Source: Hirsutella rhossiliensis (lineage: Eukaryota; Ascomycota; Sordariomycetes; Hypocreales; Ophiocordycipitaceae). From it: DNA of 64,000 nt. Shown here piece after piece: positions 33,240 to 45,573 of this stretch. The translations under genes and the position numbers were made by a program. The notes under the pieces are model-generated. The model saw only the letters and a list, made by a program, of their open reading frames with translations. It was not told the DNA's origin and ran no database searches. The DNA lies in contig NW_025408667.1 in assembly GCF_020360975.1 (NCBI RefSeq), forward strand, positions 496,001 to 560,000, in the 5' to 3' direction. Each line of letters begins with the position of its first letter. Positions within the stretch are counted from its first letter, which is position 1.

Positions 33240-33723
33240 TCTCGCGAAGAGAGATGCGAGAAGTGCATGAAAATGCACGAAGGTAAAATTGGAAATGGGG
33301 TCGGATAGGTAGGGCAGAGATGTTTGAATCTTGCGGGGCAGCAATTGCAGTAGGGGAGTGATTGTTGTATTGCCTTGATTGTCCTTCTTTCCTCTATCCA
33401 ACGCCCCTCTTTATACCCTTCTAGCATCTCAATTAACAAAGAAGATCCTGCTTAAAGAAGCCACTAATGTCCTTTCGACTACCGAGCTTTTTGCCGGTTT
33501 TTCCCCTCCTTTCTAGCCGTTGCCGGCATATCCGTCTTATCTCTTCGCCACCTCCATAGGAAGCCATCGCCACTTCTGCTTCCCCTCATGCCCCCACCCT
33601 CCTTTCTGCACCTCTTTTCAGCTCCTTCTTCCTTCTTCCACACCGGGTGTTTTTCAGCTTCCTTGGTCCCTCTTACCAAGGGATATCTCCGAGAACTGCG
33701 AAATCAGGCCACGCTTCGCGATA
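33240..33723 (-). repeat. 5' LTR of copia F1, full length (484 bp)
   Basis: The plus strand starts TCTCGCGAAG and ends CTTCGCGATA, an imperfect 10-bp terminal inversion. The outer ATA is probably ACA after a RIP change, giving a TG start on the minus strand. A solo LTR at 11490-11966 confirms both ends. TATAT follows as TSD. Confidence 0.9.
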
Positions 33724-33739
33724 TATATACTAACTAACA

Positions 33740-35290
33740 CGGCTATATAACCTAGTATCCGATATAAATAGAATAAAGGATATAATATAAAGATCTAAAG
33801 AGTTATTGCTACTCTAAGGAAAGACCTTAAATAAATTAATAAGGAGCTCGAGTTAAGAGAAACTAGCTCTTAAAAGAAAGAATAAAGCCTATAAAATAAA
33901 ATAAAGAATATCCCTTAAGAATACTAGAAATATAATAAACTCTTTAAGGAAGAACTTAAGATAGGGTTACCTAAATATAGCTAATAGGACTACGAAACTT
34001 ATTTTAAGGATAGAATAACGCCGACGTTCTATAAGATCTATAACTTAAACGAAAAGTAACTATAAACGCTACGCGACTACCTTAACGAGAATCTATAAAA
34101 GGGATATATATAAACGTTAATATCTTAAGTAAGCTACCTAGTTATATTTATTTTAAAGAAAAAGGGTAAGCTATAACTAGTTATCGACTATAGACGCTTA
34201 AATAATATTATAATAAAGGACCGAATACTATTACTACTTATATCGGAACTATAAGATCGACTATATAGTAAAAAATAGTTTATAGCCCTCGATCTTAAAG
34301 GCGCCTATAACTTAATACGTATAAAAAAGGGATATAAATAGATAATAGGCTTTAAAACGAAATTTATACTATTCGAATATCTAGTAATACTATTTAGACT
34401 TATAGATATACTAGCTACCTTTTAATAGATAATTAATAATATCCTACGCGAATACTTAGATATCTTTATAGTAGTATACCTAGATAATATCTTAATCTTC
34501 TTAGATACCTTGAAAGAATATAAGGAATACGTTTATAAGGTACTCCGCGTACTTTAGAATACGAAACTACTAGTTAAACTAGAAAAAAGTAAGTTCTATA
34601 TATAGGAAGTAGACTTTCTCGGATATATAATCTTACTAAGAGAGATATAAATATAATAAGATAAGATTAACTTAGTTAAAGAATAGCTAACGCTAAAAAA
34701 CGTTAAGGACGTATAAAGTTTCTTAGGATTTATAAATTACTACCAACGATTTATTAAAGATTTCGGATTTTATACCTATACGACTTAATAAAGAAGGAAA
34801 AAGAATTTATATAGGACGATAAAGCTAACGAAGCTTTCGATTATATTAAGACTACGATTATATAAGAACTAGTCTTAACTACCTTCGATCTAAAACGATA
34901 AATCGAACTTAAAACTAATATATTAGACTTTACTTTAGGAGTATAAATCGGATAAAAAGATAATAAAGGAAGACTACGACTAATTATATTCTACTCGAAA
35001 AAGCTATATAGCGTAGAACTTAATTACCCTATCTACGATAAAGAATTCCTTATAATTATTTAAGCTTTTAAGGAATTTCGATACTACCTTCTTAAAAGTA
35101 AATATAAAGTTAAGGTCTATATAGACTATAAGAATATCTTATATTTTATAACGACGTAATAGTTAAACGGACGATAGATCTAATAGGCTAAATACTTATT
35201 AGAACTCGACTACGAAATAATCTATAGAAAAGGAATAAAAAACGGTCGAGCTAATACCCTTAGTCGATAAAGTAACTATAATATAAGAGT
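33740..35290 (+). pseudogene. Gypsy-D reverse transcriptase and RNase H
   Basis: Resumes directly after copia F1. RT: FYKIYNLNEK near 34030, VSYLVIFILKKKGKL near 34130-34170, LVVDYRRLN near 34175-34205, IALDLKGAYN at about 34275-34310, and the active-site box VYLDNILIF at about 34470-34495, where YLDD has become YLDN by a TG to TA change. The thumb motif SFLGFINYYQRFIKDF lies at 34720-34765. RNase H: FYSKKL and LNYPIYDKEFL at 34980-35050, then the tether LELDYEIIYRKGIKNGRANTLSR. Few indels, many RIP stops. Confidence 0.88.
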
Positions 35291-35479
35291 ACCTATAGCG
35301 AAAGGATAGCTCCTAGAAATCAACGAAAATAAGAACTACTAGCAACGATAGCTAAATATAATATCTAAAGTATAACTTAACGACTCGATATACTAAAAGA
35401 TCCTAAAATAAATAAAAGAATATAAAGTACTAAAAGGATATAATATAGAATATTTAGAAATTCTAATATATAAAAATAA

Positions 35480-36720
35480 AATCTAGATACTATTAGTATT
35501 ACGAGATAAAGTTATATAAGATATATATAAATACTTAATATATAGATACTAAGGAATCTAAAGAATAATAAAACGGATTAGACGATAATATAACTTCTTA
35601 TAGCTTAAGGAAGTAGTATAATAAGTTATTAAAGAATACGAACTTTATATATAAAGTAAAGCTAAATAATATAAGCTATATAGAGAATTATAACCGCTAC
35701 TAGTACTAGAGAAACTATAGGATTCGATAGCTTTTAACTATATTATAAAGCTACTACTATTAAAAGAACTTATAACTAACGTTAAATACGATAGTATATT
35801 TATTATTACCGATAGATTAATAAAGTATAGATATTTTTTACTATATAAAGAAGTAAGTAATATAGAAGAGCTAGTATATATATTCCTACGAATAATTATT
35901 AGTAATTATAGACTATTAAACGAGATTATCTTTAATAAAGGAAGTATATTTATAGCTAAGTTCTAGTAAGCTCTTATAGTATAATTAACGACGAAATATA
36001 AGCTTAGTATAGCTTATTACCTATAAATAAATAGATAAATAGAACGACTTAACTAAACGCTTAAATAATATTTATAATACTATATTAGCTATAAATAAAA
36101 CGATTAAGTTAAATAGCTACTAATAGCGTAACTAGCTTATAATAGCTTAGTTACGGAAATAACTAAGCTCTTACTAGTATATACTAATTATAGATATAAC
36201 CTAGAAGTATTTAAGGTTACTCGATAAGGACTATAAGTAGAACGAGCGATACTATAAGTAGATTAGCTATAAAAATTATATAAAGAAATATAATAAGAAC
36301 TTTAATTCGTTAGAGAACGAATATCTACTTATTATAATCGAAAAAGATTATAGGGACTAATCTTTCGAAAGGAAGATATAGTCTACCTTATATAACGAAA
36401 TATTAAAATAAAACGACTAAGTAATAAATTAGACTTTAAGAAACTTAGACCGTTTAAAGTTAAGAAAACTATTTTAAAAGTTAACTATAAACTTTCGCTA
36501 TTAATAATAATATAGATATACCTAATATTTTATATCTTATTATTAAAACTAGCGCTACGAAACGCTAAACTATAAGAAAAAATCGAAGTTAACGACGATT
36601 AAGAATATAAAGTAAAATAAATACTAGATATAAGAAAATAAGGTTAATAATAAGAATACCTTATTAAGTAAAAGGGATATAGACTAAAGGAAAATACCTA
36701 GGAACTACTTAAGTACTTAA
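35480..36720 (+). pseudogene. Gypsy-D integrase with C-terminal chromodomain
   Basis: Integrase core with FIITDR near 35800, a degraded D-block, SIAYYLQINRQIERLNQTLKQ near 36010-36070 (consensus YHPQTDGQTER.N), and Glu region downstream. GPF-like KLDFKKLRPFKVKK is at about 36430-36465. The chromodomain at about 36600-36720 reads EYEVKQILD...EYLIKQKGY...ENTQEPLKYL, where W of KWKGY and NTWEP has become stop or Gln-like after RIP. This makes gypsy-D a chromovirus. Confidence 0.85.
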
Positions 36721-36729
36721 CCTACTATA

Positions 36730-37529
36730 GCTTTTTACTTCGATAATTTTACTAGAAGGTTTAGGAGGGATTAAAGGACTAAGATTTATAAACTCCTTAC
36801 TAATACTAAATAAGGACTAATTTACCTTATTAAGAACGCCTAACGATCGTAAATTATTTACTACCTAATACTTATATATATTAAGCGTAGGTAAAACGCT
36901 ATCCTTAGTATCTACTTCTTAGATACTACAACGAAATAACTTAGAACTCTTTTCCTTTATATAATTCCGAATCTTTTAAATACGAGCTAAACGATTAACG
37001 GTAATAGATATTTACGACTAAAGGTTCGTAAGTTATACCTAAAGCTCTAATAAGGCTTCCTTAGCTTCCTCCTCTTTAGAATATAGCCTATACTACTCCG
37101 CTAATAATTTAGTTACTAAAAGAAATACGTTAGCTACTATATATAGAAAGAATTAAAAGACACCTATAAGAAGAGGCTACTAAAACACTATTATAATAAG
37201 GACGACTACTAGTAATATAATTATTATAGCGCGAAGAATTTTCGGCTACCTAATAATTCGTTTTCTTTACCTTAAAGTATCGAGTGCACGGTATATCGGT
37301 AGGATCTCTACTTAAGTCGATATATTTAGTAAGAGCAGCGCGCTTAGAGGCTTTTTAGGAACGATTTTTTAGTATATAACTAGATATACTATTAGTAGGA
37401 TATCTTAAAAAGATAAAGAAATAAGGAACGATATACTTACGCACGACGTAATAAGGGTATATTTATATACGGCGGCTAAGGTAGCTATAGTAGGTCTTAT
37501 AAATAAGACTAAAAGGAGGGGAGATATTA
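36730..37529 (+). other. Gypsy-D 3' untranslated region and polypurine tract
   Basis: No conserved domain. It ends with the purine run AAAAGGAGGGGAGA (37511-37524) just before the 3' LTR, a standard polypurine tract for plus-strand priming on the plus strand, consistent with the element's orientation. Confidence 0.65.
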
Positions 37530-37979
37530 TATTACGACTATAGCTACTAGGCCCCTAACGGTCGACCGCGTTAAGCACGTAATATAGTCTAATAGATAAA
37601 TAGTCGGCACGACTATCTAATAGATATAGGATCGAGGGGATTATAGAGATCTAAGTAATCTAGGATTAATAGGATTACTACGCTCTATACGATTTAATAT
37701 TAGGGATTATAGCTAGGCCTATAATCTAAGGATAGTCTCTATAGGTATATATAGCTACCTACTTTTACTCCTTTAAATAGATAGCTCTCTAGCTTTTAAT
37801 ATAGATCTTTATTACGATTCTATCTCTAATTCTAATTACCTAGTTATAGTCTATAGTCTATAACCTCCGACTTATTACTAACGTAATATACTTATTATTA
37901 CTTAGACCACGCCCTATTATATCTGCTAATATAAACCCCTCGATAGGTTTATCTCTTAGGAATAACCCTAGTCGTTATA
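37530..37979 (+). repeat. 3' LTR of gypsy-D
   Basis: 450 bp, same ends and length as 20245-20694, with more CA-to-TA and TG-to-TA changes. Confidence 0.9.
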
Positions 37980-37984
37980 TAAAA

Positions 37985-38833
37985 GCTCTTAATATTATTA
38001 AGATTAAAGCACGCGGTCGCTCTCCTTTCTCTTACTTTCTTAAGAGTATACTAAGTTAGTATAATTAAAATATCTTTTATACCCTTTATTATAAATATTA
38101 GCTAGTAACTTATATCCCTATAGAAATTACTTATTTATATAGATACTTCTTTTTTTAGCTTAGTTTAAAGCGGTAAGAATACTCTTAGGCAGTCCTAATT
38201 ACTTTATATAGTACTTATAACCCTTACTTTTATTAAGGGTATATTTAAACTTATTAAATAACTATAACTTCCGCTTATAAGTATATTATATTTCCTTTTT
38301 ATAAGTATATCTCTCTTTTAAGTACTACTAGCGGCTCTTATACTAACTATATTTAAGATTCGACTAAGGCGCCTATTTATAAATAGTAGTACTTCCTTAG
38401 ATACCGTAGGGCTACTTATAACCTTAATAGATTCGCTAACTATATATATAGTTATAATTTCTATACCGACCTTAAGACTAAAAAATTTTATAATAAGTAT
38501 ATTAGTAATAAGACCGCTTTTTATCTTCTTTATAATATTCTTAATCCCTTTAGTCCTACTAAGGATTTAAAGGAAAGAGAGGAAATTAACCTTAGACTTA
38601 TTTTACTTAAAAAGAGATTATATAGGTTTAATAAGTTCTCTCTTAATTAATAATTAAATAGTCTTTAAGTTTACTTTATAGTAGTCTATAATAGGTTTAC
38701 TAAAAGTAAGTAGCCTTATTTAGTCGCTATCTTTAGCTATAAAGGTTTTTCTCTTAAGATTATATACGTTTAATTTAGTAAGTCGAAAATATATTAAAAT
38801 TTATCTTATAAGCGCGTTTATTTTTACTATAGT
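37985..38833. other. Unassigned RIP-mutated region right of gypsy-D
   Basis: Probably the continuation of the sequence interrupted by gypsy-D at 20239. Read on the plus strand it contains TTSGS...KAPI near 38320-38370, vaguely like a BED-finger end, but this is weak. No ORF and no named domain. Confidence 0.35.
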
Positions 38834-39231
38834 TATCGGAAGACGCGGTTATTAGTTATATATATTAATTATAGCGTACCTATCGGAGCGCGTTCTACTT
38901 TTGCCTACGTAGCGCAATAGTCTTCGCGATAGTTATAAGCCCGGGAGGGGATAGCATACCACCCCTATAACTTCCGGTAACTACGCGCGGTGCGGGGTTT
39001 AATCCCCTATAGACGACTACCTCTCTTAGATTTCCTTAGGTTATTAGCGTAGCGCTTAGTATTCGACTCCCGCGTCTTAGGCTATAAGGTCTAGGGCTCC
39101 TAGCGGAGCCGCGATCCCTAAGGGGGTATATTAAAAGACGCGGTTATTAGTTATATATATTAATTGCAGCGCACCTATCGGAGCGCGTTTTACTTTTGCC
39201 TACGTAGCATAATAGTCTTCGCGATAATAGT
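38829..39231 (+). mobile_element. TRIM: miniature LTR element, 393 bp, TSD ATAGT
   Basis: The element is 38834-39226: two 98-bp direct LTRs (38834-38931 and 39129-39226) around a 197-bp non-coding interior, flanked by perfect 5-bp TSD ATAGT (38829-38833, 39227-39231). LTRs begin TATCGGAAGACG / TATTAAAAGACG and end TCTTCGCGATA. Right after the left LTR is a primer site; right before the second is a purine run AAGGGGGTATA. It has no protein-coding capacity, so it must be mobilised in trans. The interior is GC-rich and less degraded than its surroundings. Confidence 0.92.
38932..38948 (+). other. TRIM primer binding site, same type as copia F1
   Basis: GTTATAAGCCCGGGAGG differs from copia F1's GTTATGAGCCCGGGAGG by one RIP-type base (TG to TA). 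The LTR ends just before it are also alike (TCTTCGCGATA and TCTTCGCGAGA). This ties the TRIM to the copia-F replication machinery. Confidence 0.8.
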
Positions 39232-39899
39232 AGGTCTCTCCCTTTATAATATAAAATAAACGTCCTTATTTATAAAGTAAAAAATCCTATTCTTAAAGGA
39301 GGTAAGTAGTAAGAATATTTATTTTCTTACTTTATTATTTAATTATATCTTTATTTATCTTCTTTAAGGTAGTAAAGGGTAGGTTATTATTAAAGAAGGG
39401 TAAGAAATATTATCTTTATCTACTTAAGGAACTTTAAGTAGAAAATTTAAAAAGATAAGATAGTAAGTAGGGCGCTTATAAATATTTTAGCTACTATAGT
39501 TATCCTTCGATTAAATAGTTAGATAGTACCTTAGTTATTAGTTAGGTTTTAGCGTGCTTTTTATAATCGTTATAGATTTCTATCTTTACCGCCTTTTCCT
39601 CCCTAGCTCCTTTTTACCTCTTCTTTTTCTTATTAAATTAGCGTTTTTAAGGCTCCTATATAAAGATCCTTTTTTACTTTACTAAGCTATAGTAGCTAAA
39701 CCTTAATCGTATACCTTAGGCCTTTCTTAGGTATTTATAGTCGCTCTTCTTTATCTTCCTAGCTTTAATCCTTTTAAGGTTTATTAAGGAGTTATTATAA
39801 CTATAGTACTATTTAATCTAAGGCTTTTCTACTTAGTAAGAGTAGTAAATTATTTACTTTATTTATTATTTCTTCCTTCTTCCTCTTATTAAGAGTAAT

Positions 39900-42800
39900 C
39901 TTATCTTAAAGTAATTAGTTATCCTTAGTAAAGTACTATTAACCTTCCTTATTATTTTTAAACTACTTTAAATACTCTCCTAGGATTATCTTATTAATTA
40001 TAATTCTATTTAAAGTCTTAATCTTATATACCTTAGACTACTCTAAGTATAATACTACTTAAAAGGGACCGTTCTATCTTATTTAATACTTAGCTTACCT
40101 TCTTAAATTATTTAATCGTTTTATATTAAATAGTAAGATAAGGTCTTTAGGTTATAAGCTTTTTTTCCTTATTATATACTTATTAGCTTTATCTATCCTC
40201 TTTATTAATTAATTCCGATATTTTATTACTCTCTTCTTAGCCTTTTCTATATCTTTTTCTTTCCTTTTTAAAACTTATATATATACTTTAAATAATTCTT
40301 CTCTTATCTTTACTTTATCTTAGTTAATTAGTCGCTAAGTTAAGTATTTTACTTTAAGAAGTAGTACTAGTTCCTATCTATATAATAGGTAGAAAGCTAA
40401 TAGTCTATAAGACTCTTTAACTATTATTTAGTCTATAAGGATTACTTAGTTAAGGTATTTAATCTACTTACCCTTTTTCTCTACTATTTTTATAAGTACT
40501 ATTATTAACTTCTAGAACCTTTATTTTACTACTACGTTCGCTTTTAGATTATATACTAAAGTTTAAATAACTTTAACGCCTATACCCTCTAAGATATACT
40601 TAAAGTCTTTTTTTACTTTAGGCCCTTTATTAGTTATAGCGTATAATATTACGCTATACCTATAAATAATAAAGAGTATAAATTTAGTTATAGCTCTTAT
40701 AGTAATTTCTTTAACTAAGGTTACCTTTACTTATTTAGTAAGGTTGTCTTATACTTCTATAAGGTATAAATACTTATAATTAAATAGTATATACTAGCTA
40801 TTAAAGTAAATTTTACTTATAAGGTACCTAGGCGTAGTTATAGTTATAACTTTTTAAGGTCTCTTAGTTATAAAGTATTAGGATTCTTTATAAGAAGAGA
40901 TTATACTATAAATTTCGTTTTAAAAGCTAGCCTACTAATAATTATTCTTTATAAACGTATATATAACTTATTATCCTTTATATCTTATTTATATATAATA
41001 CTTTACGATAATCCTTTTTTATTTTTTTCTATCGTTTATAACTAGTATAGGTCCCTTTTCTTCCTTCCTAGGGAGTCGCTAAAGCTTTTAATCTTTAATA
41101 TAGAAATTTAAACTCTTTAAGTATAGCTTCTTATAGTCTTATTTAAAAAGGCCCTCTAGCTATTTTAACGTTTAAAGGAAGTCTATAATTATCCTTAATT
41201 CCTTTAAGTAGTCCCTTTATAGCTTAGTCCCTTATACTACGTTTAAGTAAAAGTCTATAAACTCTTTAATATTGCTTTTTATTTCCCTATCTTATATATT
41301 AAAAGGTCCTTTAAGCTTTCTTAAGAGTCTATTACCTATACTATTCTTCTTACCTTTAATATATTATATAGTAAAGTTAAAGAGGAGAATATAGCTTATT
41401 TAGTAAGTTACTATAGCTTTAAATACGTCTTTAAGGGTACCTTTTAGTTAATCGACTAAGACCTATATATTAGTTTCTAAGATAAAATATACGCTATATA
41501 AATATATTCTTAGTCTCTTAAGCATACTTAATATAGCCCTATAAACCCTTTTTATCGCATTATATTTAGTTTTTAATAATAACTACGTTTTACTATTAAA
41601 CCTTATAAGGCGCCTCTTTTTATTAACGATTTATATTAAGACTACTCCCTAGCTAAGTAGACTAGTATTATATATTAAAATAATATCTCCTCTTCCTAAG
41701 CCGACGTTAAAGGATATTAAAAAGACTAGATTAGTAATAGCTTCCTTAAAAGTAGCTATTACTTTTACTTATTTATCTCCTTACTCTTAGTAAACTTCCT
41801 TCTTTAATAGGTCTATAAGGGGTTTTACTAAGATAGTAAACTATTTAATCTAGATTTAATAGTATCCTATAATACTAAGGAAAGCTCTAATAAACGTTAT
41901 ATTAAGGTATCTTATCTATTCCTTAATCTTAATAACTTTAGCTTTTATAAAGCACCTTTTATTTATTTTATAAATATAACTAATAACTTTAATTACTTAC
42001 TAATAGAATTTTAATTTAGCTCTTATAATTATATAACTAAAGAGTTTAACGTTAACTAAGACTTTATTAAGGTTAATAAAGTATTTAAAGATAAATCTCT
42101 TTACTCTTAGTACTACCTCTTTATTATTATACGTTATATCGGGCCCTTTAATACTTATATTATTAAGGAAATTCTTATAGATATTCGGTTTAAGGTCTTA
42201 TAAGATTCTTTATATTATCCTTATAAATTAGCCGACTAAGTTTATAGCTATTTAAAGGAGTATATATATATATAAGCGGCTAATAAGTATTATAAATATT
42301 ATTAAGTTATAGGTTTTAATATTAAGAGGGATTTAATTATAGCCTAAAAAAAGGGTTAGGAAGGAAAGGATCTTATATATTAAGAAGTAGTCGCTAAACT
42401 TATTTATATTTAATAGTAGGTTTATATCTCTTATTATAGTAGTATTTATATATATAGCGGAATTAATTAAGCGTAGCCTTTTATCTTTCTTTACTATAAG
42501 GAAAAAGGGGTTCTTATAGGGCCTATACTTTTCTTTAAGGACTCCTATTTCTAGTTTAATTTTAAGGATATTAATAACTTTCTACTCTATCGCTTTTAAG
42601 ATTAAAATTAAGGCTACCTACTACGCTTTATATTCTATTATCTTAATAACTTATAGGGGGGCTATAACTAAGTTAACTTTACCTCTTTCTAAAAAGTCCT
42701 AGGATAATACTACTTCCTTATTAAATAAAATACTATCGAAGATCTAGATTTCTACTTTTATAAGAAAACCTTTAAATTATTTATAAATTACTTTAAGTTT

Positions 42801-43900
42801 CTCTTATATTAGCTACTTTCCTTTCTATATACTTAAGAGTTTTCCTATTAAGTATTCTAGGTAAGGTCTAGGCTATATCTTATCTTTAATAGTATTCTAT
42901 TTAGTCTTCTTTTAGTTAAGGTCCCCTTCTAGCGTTAAGCTATTTAATATAGAGTATTATTAATAAGGTTAATCTTATTTACTTTTCTTTTAAAGAGAGT
43001 ATTAACTCTTAGATTATATAATCTAATAGGTTATTTCTTCCCTATCTTATCTTTAACCTTTTAGATCTTTCTAAACTTCTTTCTAGCTTTAATAATATTT
43101 TTCTTAAATTCTCTTATAGCTTTTATAACTATAACTTTAATAATCTCTTTTACTATTTTAAATCTAATAACTAGAATCGCCTTATCTCCTTCGTTTATAA
43201 TTAATTACTATTATACTAATACTATTAAAGGCTTATTTATACTAGTATAGGCTAGGTTAAGGACTTAGTTAGCGCCCCCTTTATAACTAAGGATCTTACT
43301 TCTTAGTAAGAGAATCTTAGCTATTAAGGCATTTAAAGGAGGGTTTCTCTATAATTATTAAGTAGCTCCTAGGTTATCTTCTTTAACTTCTATTACTAAA
43401 GCCTAAAAATAAATTCTTAGGAGCTAGGTAGCTATTTCCTATATAGTCTCCTTAAGCTTTAGTCCTTTATATATATTTTTATTAACTATTAAGGTTATAG
43501 TCTAAAAGGATTTTACTATATTAACCTTATCTAGAAGCTCCTATTTAATAGCTCCTACCGCTAAGGTAACTACCTAGATAGTACCGATTTAATATTTAAC
43601 CTATATATTGCTATTCTTTAAGAAATAATTAAATAATATATACGCGGCTCTAATAAATAGTATACCTAAGATAAAAGGGACTAAGACTTTATTTAATATA
43701 ATATAAAGATAGATTAGTATCTAAGCTATACTTAGATAAAGATTAGTTTCTACCTTCCTAACTATATCTATAAGGGACCTAGTATACGCTATTATTAATA
43801 CTCTTATTAATAGGATTTTAAGCCTATATATATTTATATATCTTTTAGTAATAAGGTTTCCTTTAAACTTAGTATCGATTAAGGTGCTTAGAACTTTAGC
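39900..43900 (-). pseudogene. Gypsy-A copy 1 pol (protease, RT, RNase H, integrase)
   Basis: On the minus strand: protease box LIDTK near 43870-43890 (Asp kept, Gly lost), RT about 42560-41860 with the active-site box at 42159-42170 reading FLNN (FLDD expected, both Asp lost), RNase H about 41650-41280, integrase about 41200-39900. Each is the inverted match of the same domain in copy 2. Confidence 0.75.
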
Positions 43901-44781
43901 TTTTTAACTACCGAGCTATACTTAAATATCAGGTAGGTCTTATATATACTTAAGTAAGCGGAAGGGTATAAGGACTATATTTATATATATTATAGGAATC
44001 GCTATAAGGTCTTTTAAAGTTATCTCTTAGTATCCTATTAAGAGTACTACTTTTCATATAATAAATTTATCTTTCCTTAGTCCTATTACTTTTAAAGTTT
44101 ACTAATTAAATAGTCTTTAAGCTAGTCGCGTTATACTAATTATATTAGTTATAAACCTAACTTTCTTTTATACTTATTAGACCTTAAGGTACTTATAATC
44201 CGATTCTTTATAAGTAAGGTAAGTAAGCTTAATTAGTTCGACCTAGTATTTTTTATCTTATTCTTTAATTTATACTAAAGCTACTATAAGTTTTCCTTAT
44301 AGATATTTAAGGAAGAGTAAACTACTTTTTATATTATCTTTAGCTACTTTTATAACTATTATTATAGCTCTATAGGGTCTTATATTACTCTTTACTTTCT
44401 CTAGGGTTTAGAATTTAGTATTTTCTATACCTTAAGCTATATTTATATATCTTATACTAAGTCTCTTACTTAGTTAAGGAATAAAGTTAATTAAGTAATT
44501 TAAAGGGATTAGGATTCTTTAATATATAATTTCTTTAACGATTTTATTTATAAGTCTATTAAACTTCTTATTTAGATCTACTTTATATTTATAGTATATA
44601 AGAATAATCTTTAAGTTAGTTTTTACTATTCTTATTATCTCGATTTCCTTTATATCCTCTTTAACTCTTTATCTTTTTCCCTTATAAGTATTAATCCTTA
44701 TTATAGTTATATAGATTATCTAATTATATATATCGCCTTATTATATATTATTTATAATTATAATAATTAATATCCTTCTTA

Positions 44782-44862
44782 TTCCCTTATAGTATAGTAG
44801 TTATATACCTAAGAAGCTTACTAGCTATAACGCTAGAGTCGGTTTAAATCCGGCCGGGGGCA
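44782..44862 (+). other. tRNA-like head of SINE copy 2
   Basis: 81 nt, as in copy 1. A box TAGTATAGTAG, T-arm GTCGG-TTTAAAT-CCGGC with five paired positions (copy 1 has a different but also pairable stem). The 3' acceptor is GGGGGCA. The B-box Cys-type core has been hit by RIP (GGTTTAAATCC). Not a functional tRNA. Confidence 0.75.
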
Positions 44863-45387
44863 AGATTAATTTTTAGTCGGACTAATAGACTACGCTAACC
44901 TACTTATTAATTAGCTAATTAGCGCTTCTAGAAGCGCTTATAAATATACTAGCAGTCTAGCCCCGCTATAAGTAGGCCGGCCCGGACCTCGCTTACCTAG
45001 ACCTAGCGATAAATTCGTTAGGACCTCCCCTTAACCCCGGTCCGGGCCCCTTAACCGGGAAAATAAAAACCTAGGGCCGATACTAGTAACTCGATAAATA
45101 CGGCGCGAAGCTACTGCGATAACCTAACTACCGGCCCGGCTAAAAGCCGGTATTAATAAAAATAGCCCGCTAAGCCTTACGGCGGAAAAAGAAGGTAGAG
45201 CCTAGGAAGATATCGTTATAGGATAAGGTTAGAGATAATTATATAATTAACTATTAACCGTTAACTAAAAACGCTTATACTACTAATTAACGTTATATAC
45301 CCCGCGTATATAAAGGAGTTACTTTCTAAGGTTACTTTATAGCGGGGCTAATACGATTCTAACTAACTATAACGATACCTAAGATAG

Positions 45388-45573
45388 TATTACGGAGTAG
45401 GTAGAGGTATACGTATAGGTACCGTCCGTAGGATAATATTAATAAGCTATATAGAGCTCTCTTATACGCGGCTAGCCTATATATATACGTATAGGATCCG
45501 GCCCTCCGTATATAACTATATAGCTTAGGCTATAGCCTAAGCCTATAACCTATAATAGTTAAAGACTCTTATA
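45388..45573 (-). repeat. 3' LTR of gypsy-B copy 2
   Basis: 186 bp, TATTACGGAG ... ACTCTTATA on the plus strand, a direct repeat of 52150-52335. The ends are TG/CA after reversing RIP. Confidence 0.92.

Larger units (their letters stand above)
24525..33728 (-). mobile_element. Copia F1, young Ty1/copia element nested in gypsy-D (TSD TATAT)
   Basis: The element spans 24530-33723 and is flanked by TATAT (24525-24529, 33724-33728). It reads on the minus strand: 5' LTR, primer site, gag, integrase, RT, RNase H, 3' LTR, which is the copia order (integrase before RT). Without its own insertions (Fot1 and hAT) it is about 5.9 kb. CA and TG are common inside and nearly absent immediately outside, so it arrived after its host had been RIP-mutated. 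It still has some RIP-type stops and frameshifts and is not intact. Confidence 0.92.
20245..37979 (+). mobile_element. Gypsy-D, full-length chromovirus with nested insertions
   Basis: Two 450-bp LTRs (20245-20694 and 37530-37979) in direct orientation bracket gag, protease, RT, RNase H, integrase and chromodomain in the canonical Ty3/gypsy order. Subtracting the solo LTR (22352-23038) and copia F1 (24530-33723) leaves about 7.8 kb, normal for a chromovirus. A candidate TSD, TAAAA, is present on both sides (20240-20244, 37980-37984). The right one is weakened because a 12-nt match to the sequence inside the left LTR follows it. RIP damage is severe throughout. Confidence 0.9.

Noticed and set aside
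33520..33750. Small plus-strand frame across the right copia LTR
   Set aside because: It lies in the LTR and crosses into the mutated host DNA, with no domain. It is a chance frame.
38980..39090. tRNA-like T-arm (GGGGTTTAATCCCC) as a second SINE
   Set aside because: The direct 98-bp LTRs, primer site, purine tract and 5-bp TSD explain the unit as a TRIM. The hairpin alone is not enough for a tRNA.
44782..44862. Functional tRNA gene
   Set aside because: It is RIP-mutated, has a 6-nt anticodon loop, is fused to a repeated body and is flanked by TSDs. It is the head of a SINE.
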